Origin: Massilia sp. BSC265
GTDB taxonomy: Bacteria; Pseudomonadota; Gammaproteobacteria; Burkholderiales; Burkholderiaceae_D
Direction of reading: 5' to 3'
DNA length: 64,000 nucleotides
Assembly (NCBI RefSeq): GCF_000740675.1
Contig: NZ_JPXI01000010.1
Span: 215,510-279,509, forward strand
Part shown: one piece after another, positions 1 to 7,781 of the stretch
How the letters are laid out: each line of letters begins with the position of its first letter
Position numbering within the stretch: the stretch's first letter is position 1
Notes under the pieces: model-generated
What the model was told of the DNA's origin: nothing
What the model saw: the letters and a program-made list of their open reading frames with translations, nothing else
Database searches by the model: none
Translations under genes and position numbers: made by a program

Positions 1-88
1 ACCAGGTCGCCCAGCGCTGCGGGTCGTGCTGCGGGCCTTCCGCCTCGTCGACGGTCGCTCCGCGGTAAACGATCAGGTATCGTTCCAT
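1..88 (-). CDS. N-terminal fragment of an unidentified small protein
   Basis: Only the first 29 codons are inside the window; the protein begins MERYLIVYRGATVDEAEGPQ and runs off the left edge. The opening hydrophobic strand MERYLIVYRG is reminiscent of small dimeric alpha-beta barrel (YciI-like) proteins, but too little is visible to assign a family. The gene is divergent from the proline-rich gene beginning at 211, so the 122 bases between them must hold both promoters. Confidence 0.5.
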   Translation of the reverse strand, partial: MERYLIVYRGATVDEAEGPQHDPQRWATW

Positions 89-196
89 GCCGGCTCCTCT
101 GCAGTATGTACAGCCGAACCTTAGCAGAAGCATTGTGCGGGCGACGCACATCTCGGCAGCGAAAGAGTTGGTGACTTTCCGACGGACGAGCTTCGC

Positions 197-202
197 TATA
201 CT
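197..202 (+). promoter_or_regulatory. Candidate -10 element directly before the ATG at 211
   Basis: TATACT ends eight bases before the ATG at 211, so transcription would start at or within a base or two of the start codon (leaderless message). No Shine-Dalgarno sequence is visible before this ATG or before the alternative ATG at 250. I see no good -35 at the usual distance, so this is weak. Confidence 0.35.
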
Positions 203-210
203 GCCCAGTT

Positions 211-948
211 ATGGCCAGCTTCCCGCTTTCCCCTGCACGCCCTCCCCGCATGCCAGTGACGGCCGACCGCCGCCTGGCCGGCATCCTGGCCACCGTGCTG
301 GTCCACGCGGCCCTGGTCCTGGGCTGGCAGGTGGCGCGCACCTTGCCCCCGGCGGAAGCGGAGAGCCCGGTAATGCAATGGATCCAGCTGCCCGCTCTGG
401 TGCCTGAGCTCGCGCCGCCCCCCGCGCTACCGCCCCCGGAGGCGCGCCGGCCCGCGCGTCCGGTGCCCGGCCACCCTGCCCCTTCCACGCCCGCCGTCAC
501 GGCGCCGGCCCTCATTATCGAAGAACCCGCGGCGGCTCCCTCGCCTGCCGCGGAGCCACCTGCCAGGCCCAATGCGGCCAGCATCCTGGAAAACGCGCGG
601 CGCAGCGTCGCCGGCATCGACCGTGCACTGCGCAAGGAAAGCAAGCCGCTCATCATCGCGCCCCCGGACAGTCCCGAACTGCGCATGCGCAGGGGCATGG
701 AAGAGGCCCATGCCCTGGCGCCGCCGCGCCTGTGGGAAGCCCCGAAAGTAGAGGAACTGGTGAACAACACCGGCGACGGCGCACGCCGCACCCGGGTCAT
801 CACCGGCCGCCGCACCTATTGCATCACCGAGCGCTCACCGGCAACCAATGTCGAGATGATCGAGATGCACGGCAAGATCAGGCTGACCAATTGCCCGACC
901 CCTGAAGAACCTGCCAAGCGGCAGGAATGGCGCACGGCAAGAGACTGA
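211..948 (+). CDS. Membrane-anchored proline-rich periplasmic protein, TonB-like architecture
   Basis: A 245-residue protein of unknown function. A short basic N-terminus is followed by one hydrophobic segment (about residues 22-40, LAGILATVLVHAALVLGWQ), then a proline/alanine-rich linker (about 50-130), then a charged C-terminal region with two cysteines (in TYCITE and LTNCPT). This single anchor plus Pro-rich spacer layout is that of TonB or TonB-like envelope proteins, but the C-terminal part does not show a TonB fold I recognise. A start at 250 (MPVTADRR) is possible and would still keep the anchor; the TATACT just upstream favours 211. It stands alone, convergent with the ABC transporter operon to its right. 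Confidence 0.7.
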   Translation: MASFPLSPARPPRMPVTADRRLAGILATVLVHAALVLGWQVARTLPPAEAESPVMQWIQLPALVPELAPPPALPPPEARRPARPVPGHPAPSTPAVTAPALIIEEPAAAPSPAAEPPARPNAASILENARRSVAGIDRALRKESKPLIIAPPDSPELRMRRGMEEAHALAPPRLWEAPKVEELVNNTGDGARRTRVITGRRTYCITERSPATNVEMIEMHGKIRLTNCPTPEEPAKRQEWRTARD

Positions 949-1013
949 ATGACGTGGCGAAGGAAATACCGGCAACGACGCGGCCTTCGCCCAAGTACGT
1001 TCGTGGAGATTTG

Positions 1014-1766
1014 CTACAAGCCGAGCTGCGCCAGGATCGCGTCCTTGGTCTCCTGCAACTCGGGCAGCGACACCTTGCGCGGATGCGCCTGTCCGATCGG
1101 GAACACCGACTGGACCGTGGTCGGACGCGGCGACAGCACCACCACGCGGTCGGCCAGGTAGATCGCCTCTTCCACGTCGTGCGTGATCAGGATGACCGTG
1201 TGGTTCTCTTCGCGCAGCACGCGCAGCAGTTCGTTGCGCATCTTCAGGGCGGTGAGCGCGTCGAGCGCCGAGAACGGTTCGTCCATCAAGAGGATGTCGG
1301 GCTTGACAGCGAGCGCCCGCGCGATCTCGACGCGTTTCAGCATGCCGCCCGAGAGCTCATGCGGATAGGCCTTTTCGAAGCCCTTCAGGCCCACCATGTC
1401 GGCGTAGTGGTCGGCCGTCGCCGCCTTGGCGGCATCGTCCTTGCCGGACAGGCCGAACATCAGGTTCTCGCGCACCGTCAGCCAGGGAAAGACCGAACCG
1501 TGCTGCGAGATCACGATCGCGTTCGGCGACGGCTTCGTCACCGGTACGCCGTCGATCGATACCGAGCCGCCGTCGGGATGCTCGAAGCCGGACAGCAGTT
1601 TCATGAGGGTCGACTTGCCGCAGCCGGAAGGGCCGACGATGGCGATGAACTCGCCCGGTGCGACGTCGAGGTCGATGTCGCCCACCACCTGCAGCGCCTT
1701 GAAGCCCTTGCGTAGCGAACGGATCGCGATTTTCGTGCCGGCCTTGATCGCCACCTTAGCGTCCAT
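1014..1766 (-). CDS. ABC transporter ATP-binding protein, NitT/TauT family
   Basis: Cytoplasmic ATPase subunit of an importer. The 250-residue length is usual for this family. Walker A is GPSGCGKST (45-53), the signature is LSGGM (138-142) and Walker B is ILLMDEP (158-164), followed by an H-loop region (ILITHDVEEA). It is the last gene of a leftward five-gene operon (binding protein, Sco protein, cupredoxin-like protein, permease, ATPase) and its first codons overlap the end of the permease gene by 11 bases. The family imports nitrate, sulfonates, taurine or pyrimidine precursors; the copper-protein neighbours make the real substrate uncertain. Confidence 0.9.
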   Translation of the reverse strand: MDAKVAIKAGTKIAIRSLRKGFKALQVVGDIDLDVAPGEFIAIVGPSGCGKSTLMKLLSGFEHPDGGSVSIDGVPVTKPSPNAIVISQHGSVFPWLTVRENLMFGLSGKDDAAKAATADHYADMVGLKGFEKAYPHELSGGMLKRVEIARALAVKPDILLMDEPFSALDALTALKMRNELLRVLREENHTVILITHDVEEAIYLADRVVVLSPRPTTVQSVFPIGQAHPRKVSLPELQETKDAILAQLGL

Positions 1767-2514
1767 AACGCCACCTTACCTGTTTGAGGCCTTCGAGGCG
1801 GCGCATCAGGGCGTCCAGCCCCAGGCCGATGAGACCGATGATGATCATGGCCGCCACCACCAGGTCGTAGCGGTTGCCGGCATTGCGCGCGTCCATGATC
1901 AGGAAACCCAGCCCCGAGCTGCGCACGATCATCTCGGCGGCCACCACCACCAGCCAGGCTACCCCTAAAGCGATGCGCATGCCGGTCAGGACTTCGGGCA
2001 GGACGGCCGGCACGATCACCTGGCGGAACAGCTTGGCGCGCGGGACGCCGAAGTTCTCGGCCGCGCGCAGGTAGCGCCCGTCGATGGCGTGCACGCCCGC
2101 CGAGGTCTGCACGATCAGCGGGAACACCGCGGCCAGGAAGATCAGGAACACCGGCGCGACGTCGCCCACGCCGAACCACAGGATCGCGATCGGGATCCAG
2201 GCGATCGGCGAGATCGGACGCATGATCTGGAAGATCGGATTGAGCGTGCGGTAGGCGCCGTCCACCCGCCCCATCCACAGGCCGAGCGGCAGCGCCACCA
2301 CCAGCGCCAGCAGGAAGCCGGTGGCCACCCGCACCAGGGAGGCGGCGATGTGCTGCCACAGCGTGCCGTCCCGGGCCAGCTCCAGCGCACCGGCGGCCAC
2401 CTGCTGTGGCGAGGGGAAAATCAGGCTGCCGCTATGCGCGATCGCCGCCCACCAGAGCAGCACGATGGCGGCAAGCACCAGCAGCGGGGGCCATATCCTG
2501 TTCAGTCTATCCAT
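1756..2514 (-). CDS. ABC transporter permease, NitT/TauT (SsuC/TauC-like) family
   Basis: Inner-membrane subunit, 252 residues with about six hydrophobic segments starting at WPPLLVLAAIVLLWWAAIAH. The cytoplasmic coupling loop lies around residues 150-175 (ENFGVPRAKLFRQVIVPAVLPE), the usual EAA-type contact for the ATPase encoded downstream. It starts only three bases after the stop of the cupredoxin-like gene, and its 3' end overlaps the ATPase start, so translation is probably coupled. Substrate cannot be read from the sequence. Confidence 0.88.
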   Translation of the reverse strand: MDRLNRIWPPLLVLAAIVLLWWAAIAHSGSLIFPSPQQVAAGALELARDGTLWQHIAASLVRVATGFLLALVVALPLGLWMGRVDGAYRTLNPIFQIMRPISPIAWIPIAILWFGVGDVAPVFLIFLAAVFPLIVQTSAGVHAIDGRYLRAAENFGVPRAKLFRQVIVPAVLPEVLTGMRIALGVAWLVVVAAEMIVRSSGLGFLIMDARNAGNRYDLVVAAMIIIGLIGLGLDALMRRLEGLKQVRWRYGR

Positions 2515-2517
2515 GGT

Positions 2518-2952
2518 TCATGTGTTGCTGTCGATGAGGGAATGCAGGCGCCAGCGCAGGCGCTCCAGGCCGGGGGCCGGCATCTCGTCGACCACCACCG
2601 TCATCTTGCCGCTGGCGTGGGCGGTGCAGTCGAAAGGATGCTCGCCGGCCTGGGCAAACGGCAGGCGGAAGTCCTGGCCCGGCATGATCAGTACCGGGCC
2701 GAAGATCTGCGGCACCGTGTCGCTGTTGCGCAGCAGGAGCACGTCACGCAGGCCCAGGGTCAGGGTGATTTGCTCGGGCAGGATGCTGGTCTTGTCGCCT
2801 TTCATGCGGCGCTCCCAGGTGCCCTTCGGGATCTCGAACAGCTGTTCGCGCTGCCCTTCGTCCTGCTCCGCCTGCAGCGGCGCGAAGGCAGCCCAGGCAA
2901 ACGACGACGCCAGCACAGCCACCACGAAGGCAGTCGCGATCCGCTTCTTCAT
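2518..2952 (-). CDS. Small exported cupredoxin-like protein with an incomplete copper site
   Basis: A 144-residue protein with a signal peptide (MKKRIATAFVVAVLASSFAWA). The C-terminal half has the cupredoxin hallmark Cys-x2-His-x4-Met (C109, H112, M117) in HPFDCTAHASGKM. In type 1 copper proteins the fourth ligand is a histidine following an Asn-x-Asp strand; here that place reads NSDTVPQIF, with Gln82 where His would be expected, and the only other nearby histidine is H105. It may therefore bind copper differently or not at all. Its start codon overlaps the Sco gene stop (ATGA), and the permease gene follows at once, so it belongs to the ABC operon. Periplasmic location is inferred from the signal sequence. 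Confidence 0.75.
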   Translation of the reverse strand: MKKRIATAFVVAVLASSFAWAAFAPLQAEQDEGQREQLFEIPKGTWERRMKGDKTSILPEQITLTLGLRDVLLLRNSDTVPQIFGPVLIMPGQDFRLPFAQAGEHPFDCTAHASGKMTVVVDEMPAPGLERLRWRLHSLIDSNT

Positions 2953-3527
2953 TCGGCCGCCAGCACGTTCACGTCGTGCACCATCTCGTCGGCCGGACGG
3001 CCGAAAGGCATCATTGCGCGCAGCATGCCCTTCTTGTCGATGAAGTACAGGTAGGACGAGTGTCCCATCTGGTAGCCGCCCTGCCCTGCCGGCGCGGCGA
3101 ACTTCGTCGCGGTGATGCCGTAGTCCTTGCGGATCGCCGCCATCTGCGCCAAGGTGCCGGTCAGGCCGATGAAACTCTCGTCGAACTGGGCCAGGTAGGA
3201 TGTGAGGCGTGCCGGCGTGTCGCGTTCCGGGTCGACCGAGATGAAGACCACCTGCAGCCGGCCGGCCTGCGGCCCCAGCTTCCGGCGCGCCTGCGCCAGC
3301 ATGGCCAGCGAGGCCGGGCACACGGCCGGGCAATGGGTGAAGCCGAACTCCAGCACCACCACCTTGCCGCGCAGCGCGGACAGGCGGAAATCCTTGCCGT
3401 CGGCGGACGTCAAGGCGATCTCGGGCGCCGGGCGCGCCGGCGAGAAGGTGCCGGATTTGAGAGCCGGGGCGGCCTGCCCCGCCACGGCGGCGCACAGCAG
3501 CAGGCCTGCGAGCAAGCCGCGCTTCAT
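2949..3527 (-). CDS. SCO1/SenC family protein (thioredoxin-fold copper chaperone)
   Basis: A 192-residue exported protein: signal peptide (1-19) then a thioredoxin-like fold. The copper/redox motif is CPAVC (C66, C70) in FTHCPAVCP, and the distal metal histidine is H156 in QMGHSSY, so all three Sco ligands are present. Sco proteins deliver copper to the CuA site of cytochrome oxidase or act as thiol reductants in the periplasm. No oxidase genes are nearby. Both gene ends overlap neighbours by four bases (ATGA), which ties it to an ABC importer and a cupredoxin-like protein, an unusual setting. I chose the MKRGLL start because it begins the signal peptide and forms the overlap. Confidence 0.88.
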   Translation of the reverse strand: MKRGLLAGLLLCAAVAGQAAPALKSGTFSPARPAPEIALTSADGKDFRLSALRGKVVVLEFGFTHCPAVCPASLAMLAQARRKLGPQAGRLQVVFISVDPERDTPARLTSYLAQFDESFIGLTGTLAQMAAIRKDYGITATKFAAPAGQGGYQMGHSSYLYFIDKKGMLRAMMPFGRPADEMVHDVNVLAAE

Positions 3528-4567
3528 AGCGCCACCTTCACGGGGCGGATGTTCCTGACGAAGCTCTCGTCCACGTACTGTTCGTAGCGTACCGGACGCT
3601 TGAGCGTGCCGGCCTGCACCGACAGCTGCATCAGCTCGTCGAACTCGGCGCGCAGCATGCGCAGGTCGCCGTAGGTCACGCGGTCGGACGGGTTGTTCAT
3701 GACGAAGCGGATGATGTTCGGGTCCTGGTTGAAGAACTTGCGGTTGGCGGCGATCACGGCTGCCTTGTCGCGGTTGGCAGGCCCGGCGTCGAGCCAGTTG
3801 CCGGCCGCCTGCACGTAGTTGACCAGGTCCTGCACCAGCGGGCGGTTGGTGTCGATGAGTTCCTGACGCACGGTCAGCACGCAGCAGATGTAGTTGCGCC
3901 ACTCGTCGCGCGTCATCGAGAGCGGGCGCGCATAGCCGGCGCGCTGGGCCGCGGCGCCGAAAGGCTCGCCGGTGCAGTAGCCGTCCACGGCCCTGGCGTA
4001 GAGCGCGGCCGGCATGTCCGGCGGCGCCATCTCGATGATCTCGATGTCCTTGGGCGACATGCCTTCGCGCGCCAGCATCTTGCGCAGGAACAGGTAGTCC
4101 ACCGCGAAGCGGCTCGGGATCGCGATGCTCTTCCCCCGCAGGTCGGAGAATTTCCGGAACGGCGAATCGGTGCGCACCATGATGACGGCGCCCGAGCGGT
4201 GCCCGAGCGAGACGATCTTCAGCGGAATGCGCCAGTCGGTCAGGTCCATGACCAGGGGCGCCAGCATGTAGGCGGCCTGGATGCGGCCCGTCATCAAGGA
4301 TTCCTTGATCTCCGGCCAGCCCGAGAACTTGTTGTACTCGAAGGCGGTGAAGGCTGCCTCCGGCTTGCCGTCGGCTGCCGCCTTCGCCTTGCAGGCGACC
4401 GGCAGCGTCAGGTTGCAGGTGACGGGCAGGCCGCCGACCTGCAGCGGCCGCGCGATGTTGGAAGCAGCGGGGACCGGTGCGGCGCTCGCGCCTGGGCCCA
4501 GGCCGGCAAGCGGCAGGGCCAGGGCGCCGCCTAGCAACTGGCGCCGGCGCGGGGAATGCTCATGCAT
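3524..4567 (-). CDS. ABC transporter substrate-binding protein, NitT/TauT family, Tat-like signal
   Basis: First gene of the operon, 347 residues. The N-terminus SPRRRQLLGGALALPLAGL looks like a twin-arginine signal, though the motif is loose. The mature part has features of the nitrate/taurine/ABC-type CmpA-NrtA-like binding proteins: FSGWPEIKESLMTGRIQAAYMLAPL, a domain-2 region DLRGKSIAIPSRFAVDYLFL, and the GYCTGEPFGAAAQ stretch typical of this group. Several cysteines occur (TCNLTLPVAC, YICCVL). It would capture a small solute in the periplasm for the permease encoded two genes downstream. A good promoter lies immediately upstream. Confidence 0.85.
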   Translation of the reverse strand: MHEHSPRRRQLLGGALALPLAGLGPGASAAPVPAASNIARPLQVGGLPVTCNLTLPVACKAKAAADGKPEAAFTAFEYNKFSGWPEIKESLMTGRIQAAYMLAPLVMDLTDWRIPLKIVSLGHRSGAVIMVRTDSPFRKFSDLRGKSIAIPSRFAVDYLFLRKMLAREGMSPKDIEIIEMAPPDMPAALYARAVDGYCTGEPFGAAAQRAGYARPLSMTRDEWRNYICCVLTVRQELIDTNRPLVQDLVNYVQAAGNWLDAGPANRDKAAVIAANRKFFNQDPNIIRFVMNNPSDRVTYGDLRMLRAEFDELMQLSVQAGTLKRPVRYEQYVDESFVRNIRPVKVAL

Positions 4568-4583
4568 GGAAACGCTTCCAAAA

Positions 4584-4593
4584 ACCTATAGGT
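4584..4593. promoter_or_regulatory. Short palindrome in the leader of the ABC/Sco operon
   Basis: ACCTATAGGT is a perfect 10-bp palindrome lying between the predicted -10 element and the start codon of the binding-protein gene. It is placed where a repressor could act. No regulator gene is adjacent to suggest which, and a 10-bp palindrome could arise by chance. Confidence 0.3.
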
Positions 4594-4599
4594 AGGCCA

Positions 4600-4627
4600 A
4601 TTCTAGCATTGTATTAACCTAGATCAA
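4600..4627 (-). promoter_or_regulatory. Predicted sigma-70 promoter of the ABC/Sco/cupredoxin operon
   Basis: Read on the minus strand, a -35 TTGATC is followed by 16 bases and a -10 TAGAAT. The ATG of the binding-protein gene is about 33 bases downstream of the -10. Good hexamers and good position, but spacing is one short of ideal. Confidence 0.55.
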
Positions 4628-4652
4628 CCCCTTGCCAACGGCTGCATCTTCC

Positions 4653-6515
4653 TCAAATGTCGAGGTGCGAGATCAGCATCCGGCGCTCGGCATCGCCCTC
4701 GCCCGCTTCGCCATGGCCATTCTGGTTGCCGAGCGAAATCCCGACCGACATGATGTCGATGAGGAGCAGCTGCAGGATGCGCGAGATCATCGACAGGAAG
4801 GTCGTGCTGTCCTCGCTGTGGTCCACCGCCAGGCAGACGCTCGCTTTCTTCGCCAGCAGCGACTTGCTGCTGGTGATGGCAATGACGTCCGCCCCTGTGG
4901 CGCGGGCGGTATCGACCGCCTCGAGCAGTTCCGGCAGCTGGCCGCCGGTGGAGATCGCGATCACCACGTCGCCCGGCCCGAGCAGGCCGGCGGCCAGCGT
5001 GAACAGGTGCGAGTCGCCGTACAGCGCAGCCGGGATGCGGAAGCGGAAGAACTTGTGCTGGCCATCCAGCGCCACGGCGCGGGCATTGCCCATCGCGTAG
5101 AACTCGACCCGGCGGGCGCGGCGCAGCAGCTCGATGGCGCGGTCGATCGCGTGCACGTCGAGCTGGTCGCGGAACTTCAGGATCGCCGACACCGTGTTGT
5201 CGATCACCTTGGCCGACAGGTCGTGGGTACTGTCGCTCATGCGCACCTGGCTGTGGCGCACCGGGATGGTCCCGGTCAGGCTGCCGGCGAACTTGAGCTT
5301 GAAGTCGGCCAGGCCCTGGAAGCCGAGCGAGCGGCAGAAGCGGATCACGGTCGGCTGGCTCACGTCCGCCAGGCGCGCGATCTCGGCGATCGGCTCGGAC
5401 AGCACCTTGCGCGGGTGCTCCAGCACCAGGGCGGCGACACGCTGCTCGGCGGGCGAGAGCTCGTGGCGCAGCTGCTGCACCCGGTCCATCAGGGTGTTGG
5501 CGCCGCTGCGGCCGCGCAGGTGTTCGGACAGGATCGCCGACACCCCGTGCAGGGCCGGGTTCGGCGTCATGATGACATAGGTCGGGATCTGGGCGATGTA
5601 GTCGGTGAAGCGGCCCTTGGCCTCGAAGCGGGCGCGGAACGGCGATTGTGCGAACCACTCGGCAATACGCGGCACGATGCCGCCGCCGATGAAGATGCCC
5701 CCGAAGGCGCCCAGCGTCACCGCCAGGTTGGCGGCCGCGCCGCCCAGCATGCCGGCGAAGGTTTCCAGCACCTCCAGGCACAGGGCGTCCTTCTTCTCCA
5801 GCGCGCCGCTGACGATGTCGGCGGTGCTGCGCGCCGGCGCATCCACGCCGTTGCGCTTGGCCAGCGCGCGGTACATCAGCTCGATGCCGGGGCCGGAGAT
5901 CAGGCGCTCGTTCGACACGTGCGGCCATTCCTGCCATGCGTACTGCAGGATGGCGAACTCGCGCTCGTCGGCGGGGGCGAAATTGACGTGCCCGCCCTCG
6001 CTGCCGAGGGTGACGAAACCGTCGATGGTGGGGATCACGCCCGACACGCCCAGCCCGGTGCCCGGGCCGAGCACGCCGGCCACGGCATGGCTCTGCGGCG
6101 CGCCGCCGCCGACCTGCATCAGGTCCTTCGGCTCGAAGCCCGGCAGCGCCATCGCCAGCGCCGTGAAATCGTTCACGATCAGGAGGGTCGACAGGCCGAG
6201 GGTACGGCGCACCTCGTCGGTCGAGAACTCCCAGTCGCGGTTGGTCATGCGGATGTAGTCGCCGCTGATCGGGTTGGCGAGGGCAAAGGCGGCGTGGTTG
6301 ATGCGCACGCCGCCGGTCTGGGCCAGGTAGGCGTGCAGCAGCGGCACGATGCCGGGGTAGTCGTCGCAGTGCAGCACCGACACCTGGCGCAGCACGCCGG
6401 GTGCGGTCTCGAGGCCGAAGCGCGCATGGGTGGCGCCGATGTCCGCGAGCAGGCGCGGGCCATCGGCGAAGGCGGCGCGGGAAGGTTTCAGTTCGGTGTC
6501 GGGTTCAACGGTCAT
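4653..6515 (-). CDS. glk: Bifunctional glucokinase / RpiR-family transcriptional regulator fusion
   Basis: A 620-residue fusion. Residues 1 to about 335 are a bacterial glucokinase: phosphate-binding DIGATHAR (25-32), the active-site segment IVNDFTALA (about 114-122, D117) and the GPGTGLGVS loop (151-159). Residues about 345-420 are an RpiR helix-turn-helix domain (LADVSQPTVIRFCRSLGF, 383-400), and about 460-600 form a SIS sugar-phosphate-binding domain. It converts glucose to glucose 6-phosphate and probably senses a sugar phosphate to control transcription. Such fusions are known from Burkholderiales, where HexR-like RpiR proteins govern glucose catabolism. It fits with the amylase, phosphoglucomutase and maltodextrin genes to the right. 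No clear Shine-Dalgarno was seen. Confidence 0.92.
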   Translation of the reverse strand: MTVEPDTELKPSRAAFADGPRLLADIGATHARFGLETAPGVLRQVSVLHCDDYPGIVPLLHAYLAQTGGVRINHAAFALANPISGDYIRMTNRDWEFSTDEVRRTLGLSTLLIVNDFTALAMALPGFEPKDLMQVGGGAPQSHAVAGVLGPGTGLGVSGVIPTIDGFVTLGSEGGHVNFAPADEREFAILQYAWQEWPHVSNERLISGPGIELMYRALAKRNGVDAPARSTADIVSGALEKKDALCLEVLETFAGMLGGAAANLAVTLGAFGGIFIGGGIVPRIAEWFAQSPFRARFEAKGRFTDYIAQIPTYVIMTPNPALHGVSAILSEHLRGRSGANTLMDRVQQLRHELSPAEQRVAALVLEHPRKVLSEPIAEIARLADVSQPTVIRFCRSLGFQGLADFKLKFAGSLTGTIPVRHSQVRMSDSTHDLSAKVIDNTVSAILKFRDQLDVHAIDRAIELLRRARRVEFYAMGNARAVALDGQHKFFRFRIPAALYGDSHLFTLAAGLLGPGDVVIAISTGGQLPELLEAVDTARATGADVIAITSSKSLLAKKASVCLAVDHSEDSTTFLSMISRILQLLLIDIMSVGISLGNQNGHGEAGEGDAERRMLISHLDI

Positions 6516-6612
6516 CGCGATTCAAGCCTGAGCGGGAGCACGGTCCCGGATCGCGTTAGGATACCATTGAACGATTGGCAAGAATACGCCTGCTGCGCGA
6601 CTGGTGTACCGT

Positions 6613-6639
6613 AGGGTGGGCGGGAGACCCGCCCACCCT
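6613..6639. repeat. Perfect 12-bp-stem palindrome of a dispersed type
   Basis: AGGGTGGGCGGG, a three-base loop AGA, and CCCGCCCACCCT form a perfect hairpin. It lies between the stop of the alpha/beta hydrolase gene and the Glk-RpiR start. GTAGGGTGGGC-type palindromes are scattered through many proteobacterial genomes. There is no T-run, so it is not a convincing intrinsic terminator. Confidence 0.6.
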
Positions 6640-6658
6640 GCGCAAAGCAGCGTCCTGG

Positions 6659-7699
6659 TCAGCGCACCAGGCCTTTCAACAACTCACGGTGGAAGCGCGC
6701 CGGATCCTGCATCTGCGGCGCGTGACCCATGTCGGGGAAGCTTACCAAGGTCGCCTTCGGGATGCTCCTGGCCGTCTGCTTCGCGAGCTCCGGATAGTTG
6801 CCGAGCGTCGGGCGGATCTCCGCAGGCGCCGCATCCTTGCCGATCGCGGTCGTGTCCTTCAGGCCGATCAGCAGCAGCACCGGCATGGTCAGGCGCGGGA
6901 ATTCATACACCACCGGCTGGGTGTAGATCATGTCGTACAGCAGCGCCGAGTTCCACGCAACGATCTGCTTGCCCGGCCCACGGTACATCCCGGCCAGCAT
7001 CTGCACCCAGGGCTCGTACTCCGGCTTCCAGGTATTCACGTAGTAAGTCGATTTCTCGTAGTTGCGAATACGCTCCGCCGTGGTCTGCAGCTCGCGCTCG
7101 TACCACTTGTCCACGCCCAGCGAAGGCACGCCCACGGCCTTCCAGTCCTCCAGGCCGATCGGGTTGACCAGCACCAGCTGCTCGGACTGCTGCGGGTACA
7201 TCAGGCCGTAGCGCACCGCCAGCATGCCGCCGGTCGAGTGGCCCATGACGATGGCGTTCTTCACGCCGATCGACGCCAAGAGGGCATGCGTGTTCTGGGC
7301 CAGCTGCTGGAAGCTGTACTGGTAGTGGGCGGGCTTGGTGGACTTGCAGAAGCCCACCTGGTCGGGCGCGACCACGCGGTAGCCGGCCCCGCTCAGCTCC
7401 CTGATCGTGCCTTCCCAGGTGGCCCCGCAGAAGTTCTTGCCGTGCATGAGCACCACGGTGCGGCCGTTCGGCTTGGCCGGCTTGACGTCCATGTAGGCCA
7501 TCTGCAGCTTCACGCCTTGCGAGGTGAAAGCGAAGCGCTGGATGGGATAGGGATATTCGAAGCCTTCCAGTTCGGGGCCGTAGGAAGGCTCGCTAAGTGG
7601 CTCGCTAAGTGGCTCGCTAAGCGGCTGGGCAGCAACGGTGGGAGCGAAGATGAATACCGCGCACAGCAGCGCGCCGGACAAGCGTGTCGGTACAGTCAT
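6659..7699 (-). CDS. Exported alpha/beta hydrolase
   Basis: A 346-residue alpha/beta hydrolase with a signal peptide (MTVPTRLSGALLCAVFIFAPTVAA). The nucleophile elbow is GHSTGG, the oxyanion region HGKNFCG, and the C-terminal catalytic histidine is in DMGHAP. Homologues of this sort (long AB-hydrolase with YMDVKP..NGRTVVLMHG) are epoxide hydrolase or lipase-like, but the substrate is unknown. The start at 7699 is preferred over an upstream in-frame ATG at 7747 because it opens directly with the signal peptide. Just after the signal is a run of SEPL repeats encoded by a 12-bp tandem repeat. It lies in tandem with, but is probably not functionally linked to, the Glk-RpiR gene. Confidence 0.85.
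   Translation of the reverse strand: MTVPTRLSGALLCAVFIFAPTVAAQPLSEPLSEPLSEPSYGPELEGFEYPYPIQRFAFTSQGVKLQMAYMDVKPAKPNGRTVVLMHGKNFCGATWEGTIRELSGAGYRVVAPDQVGFCKSTKPAHYQYSFQQLAQNTHALLASIGVKNAIVMGHSTGGMLAVRYGLMYPQQSEQLVLVNPIGLEDWKAVGVPSLGVDKWYERELQTTAERIRNYEKSTYYVNTWKPEYEPWVQMLAGMYRGPGKQIVAWNSALLYDMIYTQPVVYEFPRLTMPVLLLIGLKDTTAIGKDAAPAEIRPTLGNYPELAKQTARSIPKATLVSFPDMGHAPQMQDPARFHRELLKGLVR
7587..7622 (-). repeat. 12-bp tandem repeat, three units, encoding SEPL
   Basis: Three consecutive units of GGCTCGCTAAGT (the last ending in C) inside the alpha/beta hydrolase gene give PLSEPLSEPLSEP immediately after the signal peptide. Repeat number could vary by slippage without changing frame. Confidence 0.85.
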
Positions 7700-7781
7700 G
7701 GTGGGATAGGCTGGGTTGACGGAACAACAAGAATAGCGGAAATGCATGACGCTTGCCTGACGCCCGCCTCAAGAGCGCATC

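Noticed and set aside
4632..6614. Open frame of about 660 codons on the plus strand over Glk-RpiR
   Set aside because: Shadow of the glucokinase-regulator gene, with composition biased to His, Arg, Gln and Val.
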